DNA from: Vibrio gigantis
GTDB taxonomy: Bacteria > Pseudomonadota > Gammaproteobacteria > Enterobacterales > Vibrionaceae
Assembly: GCF_024347515.1 (NCBI RefSeq)
Contig: NZ_AP025492.1
Location: 3,224,001-3,288,000, forward strand
DNA: 64,000 bases
Direction: 5' to 3'
Position numbers and translations under genes: made by a program
Shown: positions 11,422 through 21,097 of the stretch, piece by piece
Layout of the letters: every line of letters begins with the position of its first letter
Position numbering within the stretch: position 1 is the stretch's first letter
The notes under the pieces: model-generated
Seen by the model: the letters and a program-made list of their open reading frames with translations, nothing else
Told to the model about the DNA's origin: nothing
Database searches by the model: none

Positions 11422-12198
11422 TTACTGTGCAGAAGCCGCTTCAGCGTTATCAATTTTTAGTAGTTCAACTTCGAATACTAGCGTTGAATTAGCAGGGATA
11501 GTCGGAGTGTCTTGCTCACCGTAAGCCAGCTCTGGCGGGATAACGAACTTGTACTTAGAACCAACTTGCATCAGTTGTACGCCTTCAGTCCAGCCTGGGA
11601 TTACGCGGTTTAGTGGGAATGTTGCTGGTTCGCCACGGTCGTAAGAACTGTCGAACTGAGTACCGTCTGTTAGCGTGCCTTTGTAATGTACTTGAACTGT
11701 ATCAGTGTCTTTTGGAGAAGCACCGTCACCAGCAGTCATTACTTGGTAAAGTAGACCAGATTCAGTCTGTTTTACGCCTTCAGTCTTAGCGAACTCAGCA
11801 CGGAAGTCATCACCCGCCTTTTTCACTGCTGCTGATTTTTCAGCCGCTTGAGCTTGCATCGTTTCAGCAACACGCTTGTCTAGAGCTTCAAGAGCTGCGC
11901 GAGTTTCTTCTTCGTTCAGTGCAGTTTTCTCTGCGAATACATCTTCAATACCTTGAAGAACCATATCTTTGTCTAGGTTAATGCCTAGCTCGCTTGGCTT
12001 ATCAATGCTTGTGCTTAGGTAGTTAGCGAAAGATACACCGATTGCGTATGCCGCTTTGTCATCTTCTGTTTTAAAGTTTACTGCTTCAACTTTAACTTCT
12101 TCTACCTGTGGAGCTTCTGCCTTTGGTTCTTCTTTCTGACAACCAACTGCTAGCATAACCGTTGCGGCAAGCAGTGATACTTTTAAAACTGATTTCAT
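11422..12198 (-). CDS. fkpA: FKBP-type peptidyl-prolyl isomerase FkpA, probably a lipoprotein
   Basis: A 258-residue exported prolyl isomerase. The N-terminal signal ([20 protein letters not shown]) ends in a lipobox-like AVGC followed by Gln, whereas the E. coli protein is soluble in the periplasm. Then come an acidic, coiled N-terminal dimerisation domain (about 45-145) and a C-terminal FKBP domain (about 150-250) with [22 protein letters not shown] and [12 protein letters not shown]. The ATG at 12196-12198 follows GGAGA at good spacing; an upstream in-frame TTG was rejected. It folds envelope proteins. A strong terminator follows. Confidence 0.94.
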   Translation of the reverse strand: MKSVLKVSLLAATVMLAVGCQKEEPKAEAPQVEEVKVEAVNFKTEDDKAAYAIGVSFANYLSTSIDKPSELGINLDKDMVLQGIEDVFAEKTALNEEETRAALEALDKRVAETMQAQAAEKSAAVKKAGDDFRAEFAKTEGVKQTESGLLYQVMTAGDGASPKDTDTVQVHYKGTLTDGTQFDSSYDRGEPATFPLNRVIPGWTEGVQLMQVGSKYKFVIPPELAYGEQDTPTIPANSTLVFEVELLKIDNAEAASAQ

Positions 12199-12329
12199 TG
12201 AATTCTCCAATTAATGGCCAAGCCATTGGTTATTGTGCACAAATCTAATGATTAGATTGGTGTGAATACGTTAGTTATAACAATATACTAGTCATATGTC
12301 TTTCGACACAAACCGGATTATTAGATGTG

Positions 12330-13307
12330 ATGCGAATATTTTTCCACTCATTGCTATGTACAATTGTCATCACCTTGTTAAATGGATGTTTTTTCTTCCA
12401 AGATGATGAGCAGCGTTGGGAAATTGAACCCAATGGTGCCACCAGCTTTGCCCTTAGCAGAGATGGACGCTTCGCCCTACTCTACTCTCAGCAAAAACAA
12501 CTGCTGTTTTGGGACCTTGCCGAAAACAAAGAGTTAGCGCAACTCGGCCCACAAGATCAATTAGAAAACCAAGTATCGCGTATCCGTATCTCGGACAATG
12601 GCCGCTTTGCCATTACCGCAAGCCAGATGAACTTCGCCGTTTGGGACCTATCTTGGACACAAGCTGAAGGGCTATGGTCTATCTCCGATGGCTTAATTCG
12701 CGATGTCGATATCTCTAGCAATGGTGAAAAAGTATTGCTTGGCCTTTCTAACGGTAAAGCCATCTATGTGGACTTAGTCACCGGACGCCGTCTGGAGTTC
12801 CTCGCTCACCGAGAAAAAGTTAATTCCGTGTCCCTTTCTTCCAATGGTCGCTACGCCTTATCGGGGGGTAACGACTACAAAGCCTACCTTTGGGATACCG
12901 AGTCGGGCTTGGTATTGCGCACCTTTGAGCATGAACAAAGAGTGGTACGAGTAGCGCTACAACGTGATGGTGAACTCGCTTTTACCTCTGATGGCGGCAA
13001 TCAAGCGATGATCTGGGATCTTGAAACAGGCAAGCCTCAGGCACAGCTACAAAGCTGGTCTCGACAATTGATTTTCTCGAGTGCTCGTTTTTCTGATGAC
13101 GGCAGTATGTTGGTGACGGGCACACCATCCAGCCAAGTGAGCGTTTGGGATACTCAGGATGGCAAACGACTTTCACGACACGATGCAGAGCCACTAAAAG
13201 ATACTCGCCCTCCTCGTGCGGTAGTGTATGATGCAGCCTTTGATGATAAGAACCGTGTGATATCGGGCACCTCTGCGGGCATAGCCCAAGCTTGGAATGT
13301 GGATTAA
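12330..13307 (+). CDS. WD40-repeat putative lipoprotein
   Basis: A 325-residue protein, transcribed divergently from fkpA. It begins with a signal peptide and lipobox (LLNGC, cysteine near residue 20), then has about six WD40-like blades with repeated phrases such as FAITASQMNFAVWDLSW, ALSGGNDYKAYLWDTESG and LAFTSDGGNQAMIWDLETG. Beta-propellers of this kind usually scaffold protein complexes; the role here is unknown. A GTG at 12327 is an alternative start. It precedes slyX by 5 bases, so the two are probably co-transcribed. The gene is absent from the E. coli version of this cluster. Confidence 0.88.
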   Translation: MRIFFHSLLCTIVITLLNGCFFFQDDEQRWEIEPNGATSFALSRDGRFALLYSQQKQLLFWDLAENKELAQLGPQDQLENQVSRIRISDNGRFAITASQMNFAVWDLSWTQAEGLWSISDGLIRDVDISSNGEKVLLGLSNGKAIYVDLVTGRRLEFLAHREKVNSVSLSSNGRYALSGGNDYKAYLWDTESGLVLRTFEHEQRVVRVALQRDGELAFTSDGGNQAMIWDLETGKPQAQLQSWSRQLIFSSARFSDDGSMLVTGTPSSQVSVWDTQDGKRLSRHDAEPLKDTRPPRAVVYDAAFDDKNRVISGTSAGIAQAWNVD

Positions 13308-13312
13308 GAACG

Positions 13313-13540
13313 ATGACAGAAAAGCGAGTTGAACAACTAGAAAGCCGCGTGAATGACCTTGAGTGTCAATTAGCTTTCCAAGAACAGACCATTGAAGAAC
13401 TCAATGAGGCACTTAGCCAACAACAGATGCTGATCACTAGAATGCAAGACCAGATGAAATTCGTGGTCGGCAAAGTGAAGAATATGGATGGCTCTAACCT
13501 AGCTGACGCATCAGAAGAGACGCCACCTCCACATTATTAA
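13313..13540 (+). CDS. slyX: SlyX family protein
   Basis: A 75-residue coiled-coil protein (MTEKRVEQLESRVNDLECQL) ending in PPPHY, both typical of SlyX. The function is unknown; family members form coiled-coil oligomers. The ATG at 13313 was preferred to an upstream in-frame start inside the WD40 gene, because SlyX proteins begin MTEK/MEDS. The ribosome binding site is weak, suggesting translation coupled to the WD40 gene 5 bases upstream. Placed near slyD and fkpA as in E. coli. Confidence 0.93.
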   Translation: MTEKRVEQLESRVNDLECQLAFQEQTIEELNEALSQQQMLITRMQDQMKFVVGKVKNMDGSNLADASEETPPPHY

Positions 13541-13598
13541 GTGCAGTTCAAAATAACGAGCTGGTTCTAACTACGCATATCGTTAGAAATCTTAAAAC

Positions 13599-13631
13599 AA
13601 AAGGGCGACAGATATCATCTGTCGCCCTTTT
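13599..13631. terminator. Bidirectional terminator between slyX and iaaA
   Basis: A 14-bp perfect stem (AAAAGGGCGACAGA and its complement) with a 5-base loop lies between convergent genes, flanked by short A and T runs on both sides. It can serve slyX on the plus strand and iaaA on the minus strand. Confidence 0.88.
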
Positions 13632-13685
13632 GTGTATTAAGTATGTGTGAAGTATAAGCTAACGTTAAATTAAGCCGATACACAC

Positions 13686-14651
13686 TTAATCATCAGCATA
13701 GATTTTAACTTCCACTCTGCCTTCGGTATCAACACTTGCACGATACATCCCAGAGCTGTTCATACCAAAATGAATATCACCTTGCCCATCAACCGCAATT
13801 AAACCGCCTTCACCGCCCATGGTTTTTAATTCACCTTGAATGATGGTTTCACAAGCCGTATGCACATCTTCTTTTAGATAACGCATTCGTGCTGCCACAT
13901 CACTGGCAACCATCTTACGTAGGAAGAACTCGCCCATCCCCGTTGTTGAAACGGCAACGTTGCCATTTTCAGCGATGGTTCCTGCACCAATGATCGGAGA
14001 GTCACCCACACGACCGTATTTCTTATTGGTCACGCCACCGGTACTAGTGGCCGCTGCTAAATTGCCCGCTTGGTCTAATGCAACAGCTCCCACCGTGCCG
14101 TACTTTTTATCATCTGGATATTTCTGAGCTTGTTGTTCGTCGTATTTCGCTTCAGACAGAGCAAAGATACCTTTCTCTTTCATCGATTGAAGCTGATCGT
14201 AGCGGCGCTCAGTGAAGAAATAGTCTTGTTCGGTAAAGGTATAGTCGTGTTCAAAGGCAAACTTCTCGGCCCCTTCTCCAATCAACAATACATGCTCGCT
14301 TTTCAGCATCACATCGCGAGCCAGTTCAATCGGGTTTTTAATGTGGCGAACACCAGCAATGGCACCCGCATCCATGTCACGACCGTGCATCACCGACGCA
14401 TCCATCTCTACAAACTCATCATGCGTAAAAACAGAGCCCTTACCTGCATTAAAGTGCGGACTGTCTTCCATCACCTTGACCGATGCCACTACCGCATCCA
14501 GAGCATCACCACCCGCTTGCAATACTTGATAGCCCGCCAAAACCGACTTTTCCAAAGCCTCGGTAATACCCATTTTTAATTCATCGCTCATTTGCTCTCG
14601 CAAGATGGTTCCTGCTCCACCATGAATGGCAATTGAAAAAGGTTGTGACAT
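13686..14651 (-). CDS. iaaA: Isoaspartyl peptidase / L-asparaginase
   Basis: A 321-residue Ntn-hydrolase of the plant-type asparaginase family. The precursor is cleaved before the catalytic Thr186 in KYGTVGAVALD, giving alpha and beta subunits; the N-terminal IHGGAGTI and the beta-subunit segments STGGVTNKKYGRVGDSPIIGAGT and GEGGLIA are intact. It removes isoaspartyl dipeptides and hydrolyses asparagine. No signal peptide, so cytoplasmic. It lies between slyX and slyD, a position not occupied in E. coli, but its codon use resembles the neighbours. Confidence 0.94.
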   Translation of the reverse strand: MSQPFSIAIHGGAGTILREQMSDELKMGITEALEKSVLAGYQVLQAGGDALDAVVASVKVMEDSPHFNAGKGSVFTHDEFVEMDASVMHGRDMDAGAIAGVRHIKNPIELARDVMLKSEHVLLIGEGAEKFAFEHDYTFTEQDYFFTERRYDQLQSMKEKGIFALSEAKYDEQQAQKYPDDKKYGTVGAVALDQAGNLAAATSTGGVTNKKYGRVGDSPIIGAGTIAENGNVAVSTTGMGEFFLRKMVASDVAARMRYLKEDVHTACETIIQGELKTMGGEGGLIAVDGQGDIHFGMNSSGMYRASVDTEGRVEVKIYADD

Positions 14652-14796
14652 GCGAACTCTCCACTGACGTCGTCTTATAATGTTGTGCTATCAATACCAC
14701 ATCCATAATTCGATGTCTGATAGCGAAAACCAAACTTTTGCGAATGCTTGGCTCTGTAGATAAAAAACCAAGTCAAAAAGCTCGGCGCCAATACGC

Positions 14797-14822
14797 AAAA
14801 AAGCCTCCACAAGGGAGGCTTT
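14797..14822 (-). terminator. Rho-independent terminator after slyD
   Basis: An 8-bp stem (AAGCCTCC / GGAGGCTT) with a 5-base loop, followed on the minus strand by six Ts, 33 bases after the slyD stop. Confidence 0.9.
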
Positions 14823-14854
14823 CAAGATTCTTAGACTAAACCGTTATTTCGGTA

Positions 14855-15445
14855 TTAGTGGGAACCACAGCTACCGCCGCCGCAGCAGCCGTCTTTTTTC
14901 TCTTCAGCGTGGTCATGGCCTTCGCCACCACAGCAACCGCCTTCGTGGTCATGATCATGGTCGTGACCGCCACAGCCGCCTTCTTGATGTACGTGACCGT
15001 GTTGAACTTCTTCTTCAGTCGCTTCACGAACCGCTACAACTTCAACGTCAAACGTTAGAGTTTGGCCCGCTAGCATGTGGTTGCCATCAACAACAACTTC
15101 GTCGCCGTCTACTTCAGTCACTTCAACAGGAATTGGACCTTGGTCAGTATCCGCTAGGAAACGCATGCCAACTTCGATTTGCTCAACACCTTGGAATACG
15201 TCAGCTGGAACACGTTGAACTAGTGCATCGTTGTGCTCGCCGTAAGCATCTTCTGGAGTAACAGTTGCAGAGAACTTGTCACCAGCTACTTTGCCTTCAA
15301 GCTCTTTTTCAAGACCTGTAATTAGGTTGTTGTGACCATGAAGGTAATCTAGTGGAGCTTCTGCAGTTGATTGGTCAACTACTACGCCATCTTCAAGTTT
15401 CACTTGATATGCAACACTAACTACTACGTTCTTTTCAATTTTCAT
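14855..15445 (-). CDS. slyD: FKBP-type peptidyl-prolyl isomerase SlyD, metal-binding
   Basis: A 196-residue cytoplasmic prolyl isomerase and chaperone. FKBP halves flank the insert-in-flap domain (about residues 65-130, with EDAYGEHNDALVQRVP). The C-terminal 50 residues are very rich in His and Cys (HDHDHDHEGGCCGGEGHDH, then GCCGGGSCGSH), a nickel/zinc-binding tail like that used for NiFe hydrogenase maturation in E. coli. The ribosome binding site (AAGGAG region, 15455-15460) is good. The tail makes low-complexity antisense ORFs that were ignored. Confidence 0.97.
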   Translation of the reverse strand: MKIEKNVVVSVAYQVKLEDGVVVDQSTAEAPLDYLHGHNNLITGLEKELEGKVAGDKFSATVTPEDAYGEHNDALVQRVPADVFQGVEQIEVGMRFLADTDQGPIPVEVTEVDGDEVVVDGNHMLAGQTLTFDVEVVAVREATEEEVQHGHVHQEGGCGGHDHDHDHEGGCCGGEGHDHAEEKKDGCCGGGSCGSH

Positions 15446-15539
15446 GAGAGCTCCAAGGAGGTTTGGACTAAGCTCAAACAGTTGAGCTTAGGAAAAATTC
15501 TGTACCCGGATATTATGGGGATCAATTAACGAAACTCAA

Positions 15540-15746
15540 TCATTCAGGCTTAAAAATGCCGATCATTTCTTGATTCGCGTGTTCAGACTTCTCTACAGTT
15601 TTCGGTTTACGCTGCTCTGTGAAGTCACAATCGACACATTCCACCAGCTCGATATTATTCTCAATCCACCAACGGAGTGTGTCTTGAGTATTGCAACTTG
15701 GGCAGCTTGCCCCTGCGATAAAGCGTTTTTTCTGTTTCACGTTCAT
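15540..15746 (-). CDS. yheV: YheV-family putative zinc ribbon protein
   Basis: A 68-residue protein with two Cys pairs, CPSC at about residue 15 and CVDC at about residue 37, and the family phrases RFIAGASCP, NNIELVECV and MIGIFKPE. YheV (DUF2387) is a small predicted zinc ribbon of unknown function. It stands beside slyD and kefB, as in E. coli. The ATG start gives the expected length (66-70). No membrane segment. Confidence 0.93.
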   Translation of the reverse strand: MNVKQKKRFIAGASCPSCNTQDTLRWWIENNIELVECVDCDFTEQRKPKTVEKSEHANQEMIGIFKPE

Positions 15747-15896
15747 ATCCTTTACTACTCTGGATTCGCGGTTCTTCCGCTCTAGCTTTGTTAAAGACTA
15801 AACAGAGACCGCGTTTATTATTAGATTGGTTCTTTAATCTGTTACTTCTATGCTCAGGCTATATCTGTTAGCTCAAGCTATTAGTTCCAATTCGAG

Positions 15897-17693
15897 CTAC
15901 TGCCAATAGTTTCGAGATTGGTGATCGTTTTCCATCTCATGTCCAAAGATCTCTTCAAGTTCTTTACGAGCCTCTTTCGCTCTTTGGGCTAGCTCAGCAT
16001 CTTCGTTATGCTGAGGCAGTAACTCTTTCAGCATACCATTATCCAACTTTCTAAAGTGTGCTTCTGCTCGCTTCGCTTTATATGGATGCATGCCAAGTTC
16101 AGTCAATGTTTGACGACCTAAATCCAGTGCCCCAAGGAAGGTTTCACGAGAGTAGTTACTCACACCGTGGTTAAGTAATTGATACGCTTCAACACGACTT
16201 CGGGCACGCGCTAAGATCTTTAAACGTGGGAAGTGCTGCTTACATAGATCTACAGTTTTCATGATTTCGTCTGGAGAGTCTGTACACAGCACAATCGCCT
16301 CTGCTTTATCAGCACCGGCTGCGCGTAACAGTTCTAGGTGAGTCGAGTCTCCGTAAAAGACCTTGTAGCCAAACTTTCTAAGGATATGGATTTGGCTGGC
16401 ATCACTCTCAAGAACGGTAATACGAATCTTATTGGCATACATCAAGCGACCAATGATCTGACCAAAACGACCAAAGCCTGCAATGATCACTCGAGGACTG
16501 CGATCGACAACATCCGAAGACATTGCGTTTTCACTGATTTGGTTAAGTTGACGAGCAAAGAATCGGTCTTGCAGCTTGAGCATCAATGGCGTGGTTACCA
16601 TTGAAAGGCTCACAACCACCAATAAGAACGACACTTGTTCGCCACTTAAGATGCCCTGCGCACTCGCCGCGGTAAAAATAACGAAAGCGAACTCACCACC
16701 TTGGCTGAGAATCATCGCCATTCGGCTACGGGCTTTGGGCTGAGTACCAAAGATTCGAGCCAGCGCATAGAGCACTAAGCCTTTCAATACGACCAATGCA
16801 GAAACGGCAATCAGTATCGCGAATGGGCTTTCAGCGAGTAAGCCTAAGTTCACCGCCATCCCCACAGAAATAAAGAACAAACCAAGCAATAACCCTTTGA
16901 ATGGGTCGATGGCGATTTCAAGCTCGTGTCGATATTCACTTTCAGCCAGAAGTACGCCAGCTAGGAAAGTACCCAATGCCATCGACAAGCCAATCTGTTG
17001 CATGATCACGGCAATACCAATTACCAATAACAGTGCTGCGACGGTGAACAATTCACGTACACCACTCATTACTACGTATCGGAATAGCGGTCTCAACAAG
17101 AAGTGACCACCGACCAGTAAACCAATCACGCCACCCAGCATCCAAAGCATGTCCGCCCAGCTGCCGCCGGTGTTACCTGCCAGTAGTGGCAACATCGCCA
17201 ACATAGGGATCACGGCAATATCTTGGAATAACAAAACCGCAAAGCCAGATTGCCCAGCTTCTTTGCCACCAAGTTCTCGCTCTTCAATAACACGCAAGGC
17301 AATCGCGGTCGAAGACAGTGCTAAGCCCATACCTATTACTAGACTCGTTTGCCAAGTTAAACCGAACATACAGGCGATAGCGGTGATGATCAGAGTGGTA
17401 ATCAGCACTTGCGCGCCACCTAACCCGAGGATGGGGGCTCGCATCTGCCACAGTTTTTTGGGGTTAAGTTCTAAGCCAATCAGAAAGAGCAGCAGTACCA
17501 CCCCGAATTCGGAGAAGTGCAGAATCGCCTCTACGTCACTGATTAAGCCAAGTCCCCACGGGCCAATAGCTACACCAGCTAATAGGTAACCGAGTACTGA
17601 CCCCAAGCCAGCTCGCTGCGCAATAGGAACCGCAACCACAGCAGCCGCTAAAAATATAACGCTACTTTGTAGAAAATCATTAGTCAGAGCCAT
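15897..17693 (-). CDS. kefB: KefB-type glutathione-gated potassium/proton antiporter
   Basis: A 598-residue CPA2 antiporter: about 12-13 hydrophobic segments in residues 5-375, then a cytoplasmic RCK/TrkA-N domain (about 400-515, IIAGFGRFGQIIGRLM as the nucleotide-binding glycine motif) and a charged C-terminal tail. In E. coli KefB effluxes potassium and acidifies the cytoplasm when glutathione adducts of electrophiles form. Two tandem ATGs occur; the second (17691-17693) has AGGAG at 6 bases. It overlaps the ancillary gene kefG by 14 bases. Confidence 0.95.
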   Translation of the reverse strand: MALTNDFLQSSVIFLAAAVVAVPIAQRAGLGSVLGYLLAGVAIGPWGLGLISDVEAILHFSEFGVVLLLFLIGLELNPKKLWQMRAPILGLGGAQVLITTLIITAIACMFGLTWQTSLVIGMGLALSSTAIALRVIEERELGGKEAGQSGFAVLLFQDIAVIPMLAMLPLLAGNTGGSWADMLWMLGGVIGLLVGGHFLLRPLFRYVVMSGVRELFTVAALLLVIGIAVIMQQIGLSMALGTFLAGVLLAESEYRHELEIAIDPFKGLLLGLFFISVGMAVNLGLLAESPFAILIAVSALVVLKGLVLYALARIFGTQPKARSRMAMILSQGGEFAFVIFTAASAQGILSGEQVSFLLVVVSLSMVTTPLMLKLQDRFFARQLNQISENAMSSDVVDRSPRVIIAGFGRFGQIIGRLMYANKIRITVLESDASQIHILRKFGYKVFYGDSTHLELLRAAGADKAEAIVLCTDSPDEIMKTVDLCKQHFPRLKILARARSRVEAYQLLNHGVSNYSRETFLGALDLGRQTLTELGMHPYKAKRAEAHFRKLDNGMLKELLPQHNEDAELAQRAKEARKELEEIFGHEMENDHQSRNYWQ

Positions 17694-18264
17694 CATCTGC
17701 TCCTATATCTTGTAGCGGGTCTCGCAACCAATTTCGATACGCTTCTGCGTGTTGGTAACGCGTCATATCGGTGACATTGCGCGCCCAGTGTAAAACCAAA
17801 GGGGATATCCAATTCATCTGACACAAAGCCGCGGTTAGCTCGAATGGTTGCAAAATCTCTTGTAATGGATATTTATTATAGCCTGCGGCACCAAACGCCT
17901 CTTCTTTACCACCGGTTGTGATAACGCTACGCCAGTATTTACCCTTAAGTGCGCTTTGCTCACCAAATGCAAAACCCTTGCCTAAGACGCGATCAAACCA
18001 CTCTTTCAACAATGAAGGACATGAATACATAAACAAAGGGTGTTGGAACACAATCACATCATATTCAAGCAGTAATTCATGCTCGGAAGGCACATCAATA
18101 AAGAAGTCCGGATAGATGGCGTAGAGATCGTGAATTTTGACATTCCCAAGTGACTCTATCTTTTTAACCATGATCTGGTTAGCGATAGAGGTTTGCGGCT
18201 CTGGGTGCGCATAGATGACCAGCACCTTTGGCACGGGTTTGTCTGTCGAGGGAGTATTACTCAT
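17680..18264 (-). CDS. kefG: KefG ancillary flavodoxin-like protein of the KefB system
   Basis: A 194-residue flavodoxin-fold NAD(P)H:quinone-oxidoreductase-like protein with VLVIYAHPEPQTSIANQ, VFQHPLFMYSCPSLLKEWFDRVLG and GKYWRSVITTGGKEEAFG. KefG binds the cytoplasmic domain of KefB and is needed for full efflux activity. It overlaps kefB, and its start faces yheS across 174 bases that must hold divergent promoters. Length is close to E. coli KefG (184). Confidence 0.95.
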   Translation of the reverse strand: MSNTPSTDKPVPKVLVIYAHPEPQTSIANQIMVKKIESLGNVKIHDLYAIYPDFFIDVPSEHELLLEYDVIVFQHPLFMYSCPSLLKEWFDRVLGKGFAFGEQSALKGKYWRSVITTGGKEEAFGAAGYNKYPLQEILQPFELTAALCQMNWISPLVLHWARNVTDMTRYQHAEAYRNWLRDPLQDIGADDGSD

Positions 18265-18438
18265 TCCTTTGAAACATTCCTTTGAAAGCTAAACGGTGGC
18301 AAGGCCACAAGAATTTAAGCAAAAGTTATTAATATGTTATTGGCATCATAACGCAAATTGCATTGTGATCGACTTTTATCTGGTTTCAGCCTACTATGCA
18401 GGCGTCTGTTCACCTCTAATTTCTATGCTACTTCAATT

Positions 18439-20361
18439 ATGATTACTTTCTCTGATATTCAATTGCTACGCGGCGGTAAGCCACTCCTAGACCAAGCATC
18501 TGCGACTTTTCACCCCGGCGACAAGATCGGTTTGGTTGGTAAAAACGGCTGTGGTAAATCTACGCTATTCGCCTTAATTAAGGACGAACTGTCTATTGAT
18601 GCAGGCTCATTCAGCAAACCTGCCCATTGGGAAATGGCTTGGGTTGCCCAAGAAACACCAGCATTAGAAAGAACAGCAATTGAATACGTGATTGATGGCG
18701 ACCGCGAATATCGTGGCCTTGAAGATCAACTAGAGAAAGCTGAACAAGCCGACAACGGCACCTTGGTAGCAGAAATCCACGGCAAGATTGAGACAATAGG
18801 TGGTTACAGCATCAAAGCGCGAGCTGCGGAGCTACTAGACGGCTTAGGCTTTAGCCAAGAACAAATGGCATGGAACCTGACTCAATTCTCAGGTGGTTGG
18901 CGCATGCGTTTGAACCTAGCGCAAGCCCTACTGTGCCGCAGTGACTTACTGCTACTCGATGAACCAACCAACCACTTGGACTTAGACGCAGTAATGTGGC
19001 TAGAGCGTTGGTTACAAAGCTACCCTGGCACGCTAGTGCTTATCTCGCACGATAGAGACTTCTTAGACCCTATCGTCAACCGCATCGTGCATGTTGAAAA
19101 TCAACAGCTCAATGAATACACGGGTAACTACTCATCGTTCGAAACCCAGCGAGCGCAAAAGCTGATTCTGCAACAAGCAATGTACCAAAAGCAGCAGAAG
19201 CAGATGTCTCACATGCAGAGCTACATTGACCGTTTCCGTTACAAAGCGTCAAAGGCTCGCCAAGCGCAAAGCCGTATTAAAGCACTAGAGAAAATGGAAC
19301 AAGTGCTGCCTGCTCAGTTTGATAACCCATTCAGCTTTGAGTTCAGAGAACCAGACGCACTACCAAACCCAATCATGATGATGGACGAAGTATCTGCAGG
19401 CTACGATGACAATCTGATTCTAGAAAAGATTCGCTTGAATCTAGTACCAGGCAGCCGTATTGGTCTACTTGGTCGAAATGGTGCTGGTAAATCAACACTG
19501 ATTAAACTGCTTTCTGGCGAACTGAAACAGCAAGGCGGTGAATTGAGCTATTCACAAGGCGTTAAGATTGGTTACTTTGCACAGCACCAATTAGAAACCC
19601 TGCACCCTGAAGAAACACCGCTACAACACATGATGCAGATTGCCCCAAAACACACCGAGCAGCAACTGCGTGATTACTTAGGTAGCTTTGGCTTCCAAGG
19701 TGAAAAAGCACTGGATAAAGTGGCACCATTCTCAGGTGGTGAGAAAGCACGTTTAGTATTGGCACTGCTGGTATGGCAAAAACCAAATCTGTTGCTACTC
19801 GATGAACCAACCAACCACTTGGATCTCGACATGCGTCAGGCGCTGACATTTGCTCTACAGACGTTTGAAGGCGCGATGGTTATCGTATCGCACGACCGTT
19901 ACCTACTTCGTGCAACCACTGATGACCTGTACCTTGTACACGACCGCCAAGTTGCGCCGTTTGACGGTGACCTGAACGATTACTACAAGTGGCTAACCGA
20001 ACAGCAAAAAGTGGAACGCAAAGAAGCACAAGCCCAGGCTCCAGCGAAAGATGGCGCCAACAGTGCTGCTGCGAAAAAAGAGCAAAAGCGTAAAGAAGCT
20101 GAGTTCCGTAAATTAACCGCACCAATCCGTAAAAAGCTGACTCAATTTGAAAAGCAGATGGATAAACTGACGCTTGCTCTTGAAGAAGCCGAGCAACAAT
20201 TATCCGACACTTCACTGTATGAAGCTGAAAATAAGGCTAAACTGAATGAAGTACTCGCCCTACAAGCGAGCAGTAAGTCACAACTTGAAGAAGTTGAAAT
20301 GGATTGGATGTCCACTCAAGAAGAGCTTGAGCAGATGGAACAGGATATGGATAGCTTATGA
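18439..20361 (+). CDS. yheS: ABC-F family ATPase YheS
   Basis: A 640-residue protein with two ABC ATPase domains and no membrane segment: Walker A GLVGKNGCGKST (about 29-40) and GLLGRNGAGKST, signatures SGGWRMRL and SGGEKARL, and DEPTNHLD twice. The inter-domain linker and a charged coiled C-terminus (about 530-640) are typical of ABC-F factors that act on ribosomes. The ATG at 18439 matches family N-termini (MITFSDIQL); the upstream TTG extension was rejected. It overlaps the next gene by 4 bases. Confidence 0.95.
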   Translation: MITFSDIQLLRGGKPLLDQASATFHPGDKIGLVGKNGCGKSTLFALIKDELSIDAGSFSKPAHWEMAWVAQETPALERTAIEYVIDGDREYRGLEDQLEKAEQADNGTLVAEIHGKIETIGGYSIKARAAELLDGLGFSQEQMAWNLTQFSGGWRMRLNLAQALLCRSDLLLLDEPTNHLDLDAVMWLERWLQSYPGTLVLISHDRDFLDPIVNRIVHVENQQLNEYTGNYSSFETQRAQKLILQQAMYQKQQKQMSHMQSYIDRFRYKASKARQAQSRIKALEKMEQVLPAQFDNPFSFEFREPDALPNPIMMMDEVSAGYDDNLILEKIRLNLVPGSRIGLLGRNGAGKSTLIKLLSGELKQQGGELSYSQGVKIGYFAQHQLETLHPEETPLQHMMQIAPKHTEQQLRDYLGSFGFQGEKALDKVAPFSGGEKARLVLALLVWQKPNLLLLDEPTNHLDLDMRQALTFALQTFEGAMVIVSHDRYLLRATTDDLYLVHDRQVAPFDGDLNDYYKWLTEQQKVERKEAQAQAPAKDGANSAAAKKEQKRKEAEFRKLTAPIRKKLTQFEKQMDKLTLALEEAEQQLSDTSLYEAENKAKLNEVLALQASSKSQLEEVEMDWMSTQEELEQMEQDMDSL

Positions 20362-20828
20362 GCCCAAAGCACGCCCCAATATCACTAACACTGGAACGAC
20401 TATGGCAATTTAGCCTTCAGTATTACAGTGTGCGCGGTGTTAAAGATGCGTGCTTAGCTTTGCAAAACCAGTTCCACGGCAACGTCAATCTACTGCTGCT
20501 CCTCAAATGGCTCGATGAGCAGCAAATGTCTTTTGCAGAAGAAGAGTGGCACAAAGTACAACAGTGCTTAAGCCGCTCCGAAACCTTACTTCATAGTTAT
20601 CGAGAGTTACGTAAACACCTTAAAGAGCATGTTGTCGACTCTCTCTACCGTGAAGCCTTACAATTTGAACTGCAACTTGAGAAGCAGCAGCAATCCGATC
20701 TTGTCGACTGTATCAACTCACTGCAACTGTTCACCAATCAACAAGCGCCACTGGCTCTGCAATATTGTCGTCTACTCGGGGCAGAAAACCTCTATGACGC
20801 ATTTTCTGAACCCGCCCCTCAGCCTTAA
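20358..20828 (+). CDS. TIGR02444 family protein, function unknown
   Basis: A 156-residue, mainly helical, leucine- and glutamine-rich soluble protein. Phrases such as LERLWQFSLQYYSVRGVKDACLALQ and NVNLLLLLKWLDEQQ are typical of the TIGR02444/DUF2390 family found next to yheS in many gammaproteobacteria. Its start overlaps the yheS stop by 4 bases (ATGA), so the two are translationally coupled. No catalytic motif is visible. The 269 bases before yheT hold nothing I can identify. Confidence 0.88.
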   Translation: MSPKHAPISLTLERLWQFSLQYYSVRGVKDACLALQNQFHGNVNLLLLLKWLDEQQMSFAEEEWHKVQQCLSRSETLLHSYRELRKHLKEHVVDSLYREALQFELQLEKQQQSDLVDCINSLQLFTNQQAPLALQYCRLLGAENLYDAFSEPAPQP

Positions 20829-21097
20829 CTCATTTTCTTTCTCTTTTGAGTTGTTCCGGTACAAGCTTACTCTCGTACTAATACTTAGGTGCACCTAGCA
20901 AACGCGTACTCATAGCAAGCAGAAACTAGCTCGTACAAGTTTGATAATATTCAATCAGTTACTCACAACATGTTTTTACATTGAGTCTCAGTGAAAGGCT
21001 TGCGCTTGCACCGAGAATCAACCAAGCTCAAATAAAAACGTGGGCGCATCGCAATACTTAATACTTTTCAAAGCCCATAAAAAGCACGGACTGTTTT

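Noticed and set aside
14836-15058. Overlapping small open frames on both strands in the slyD region, rich in Ala, Thr and Lys
   Set aside because: They are shadows of the His/Gly/Cys-rich SlyD tail; the repetitive codons keep other frames open.
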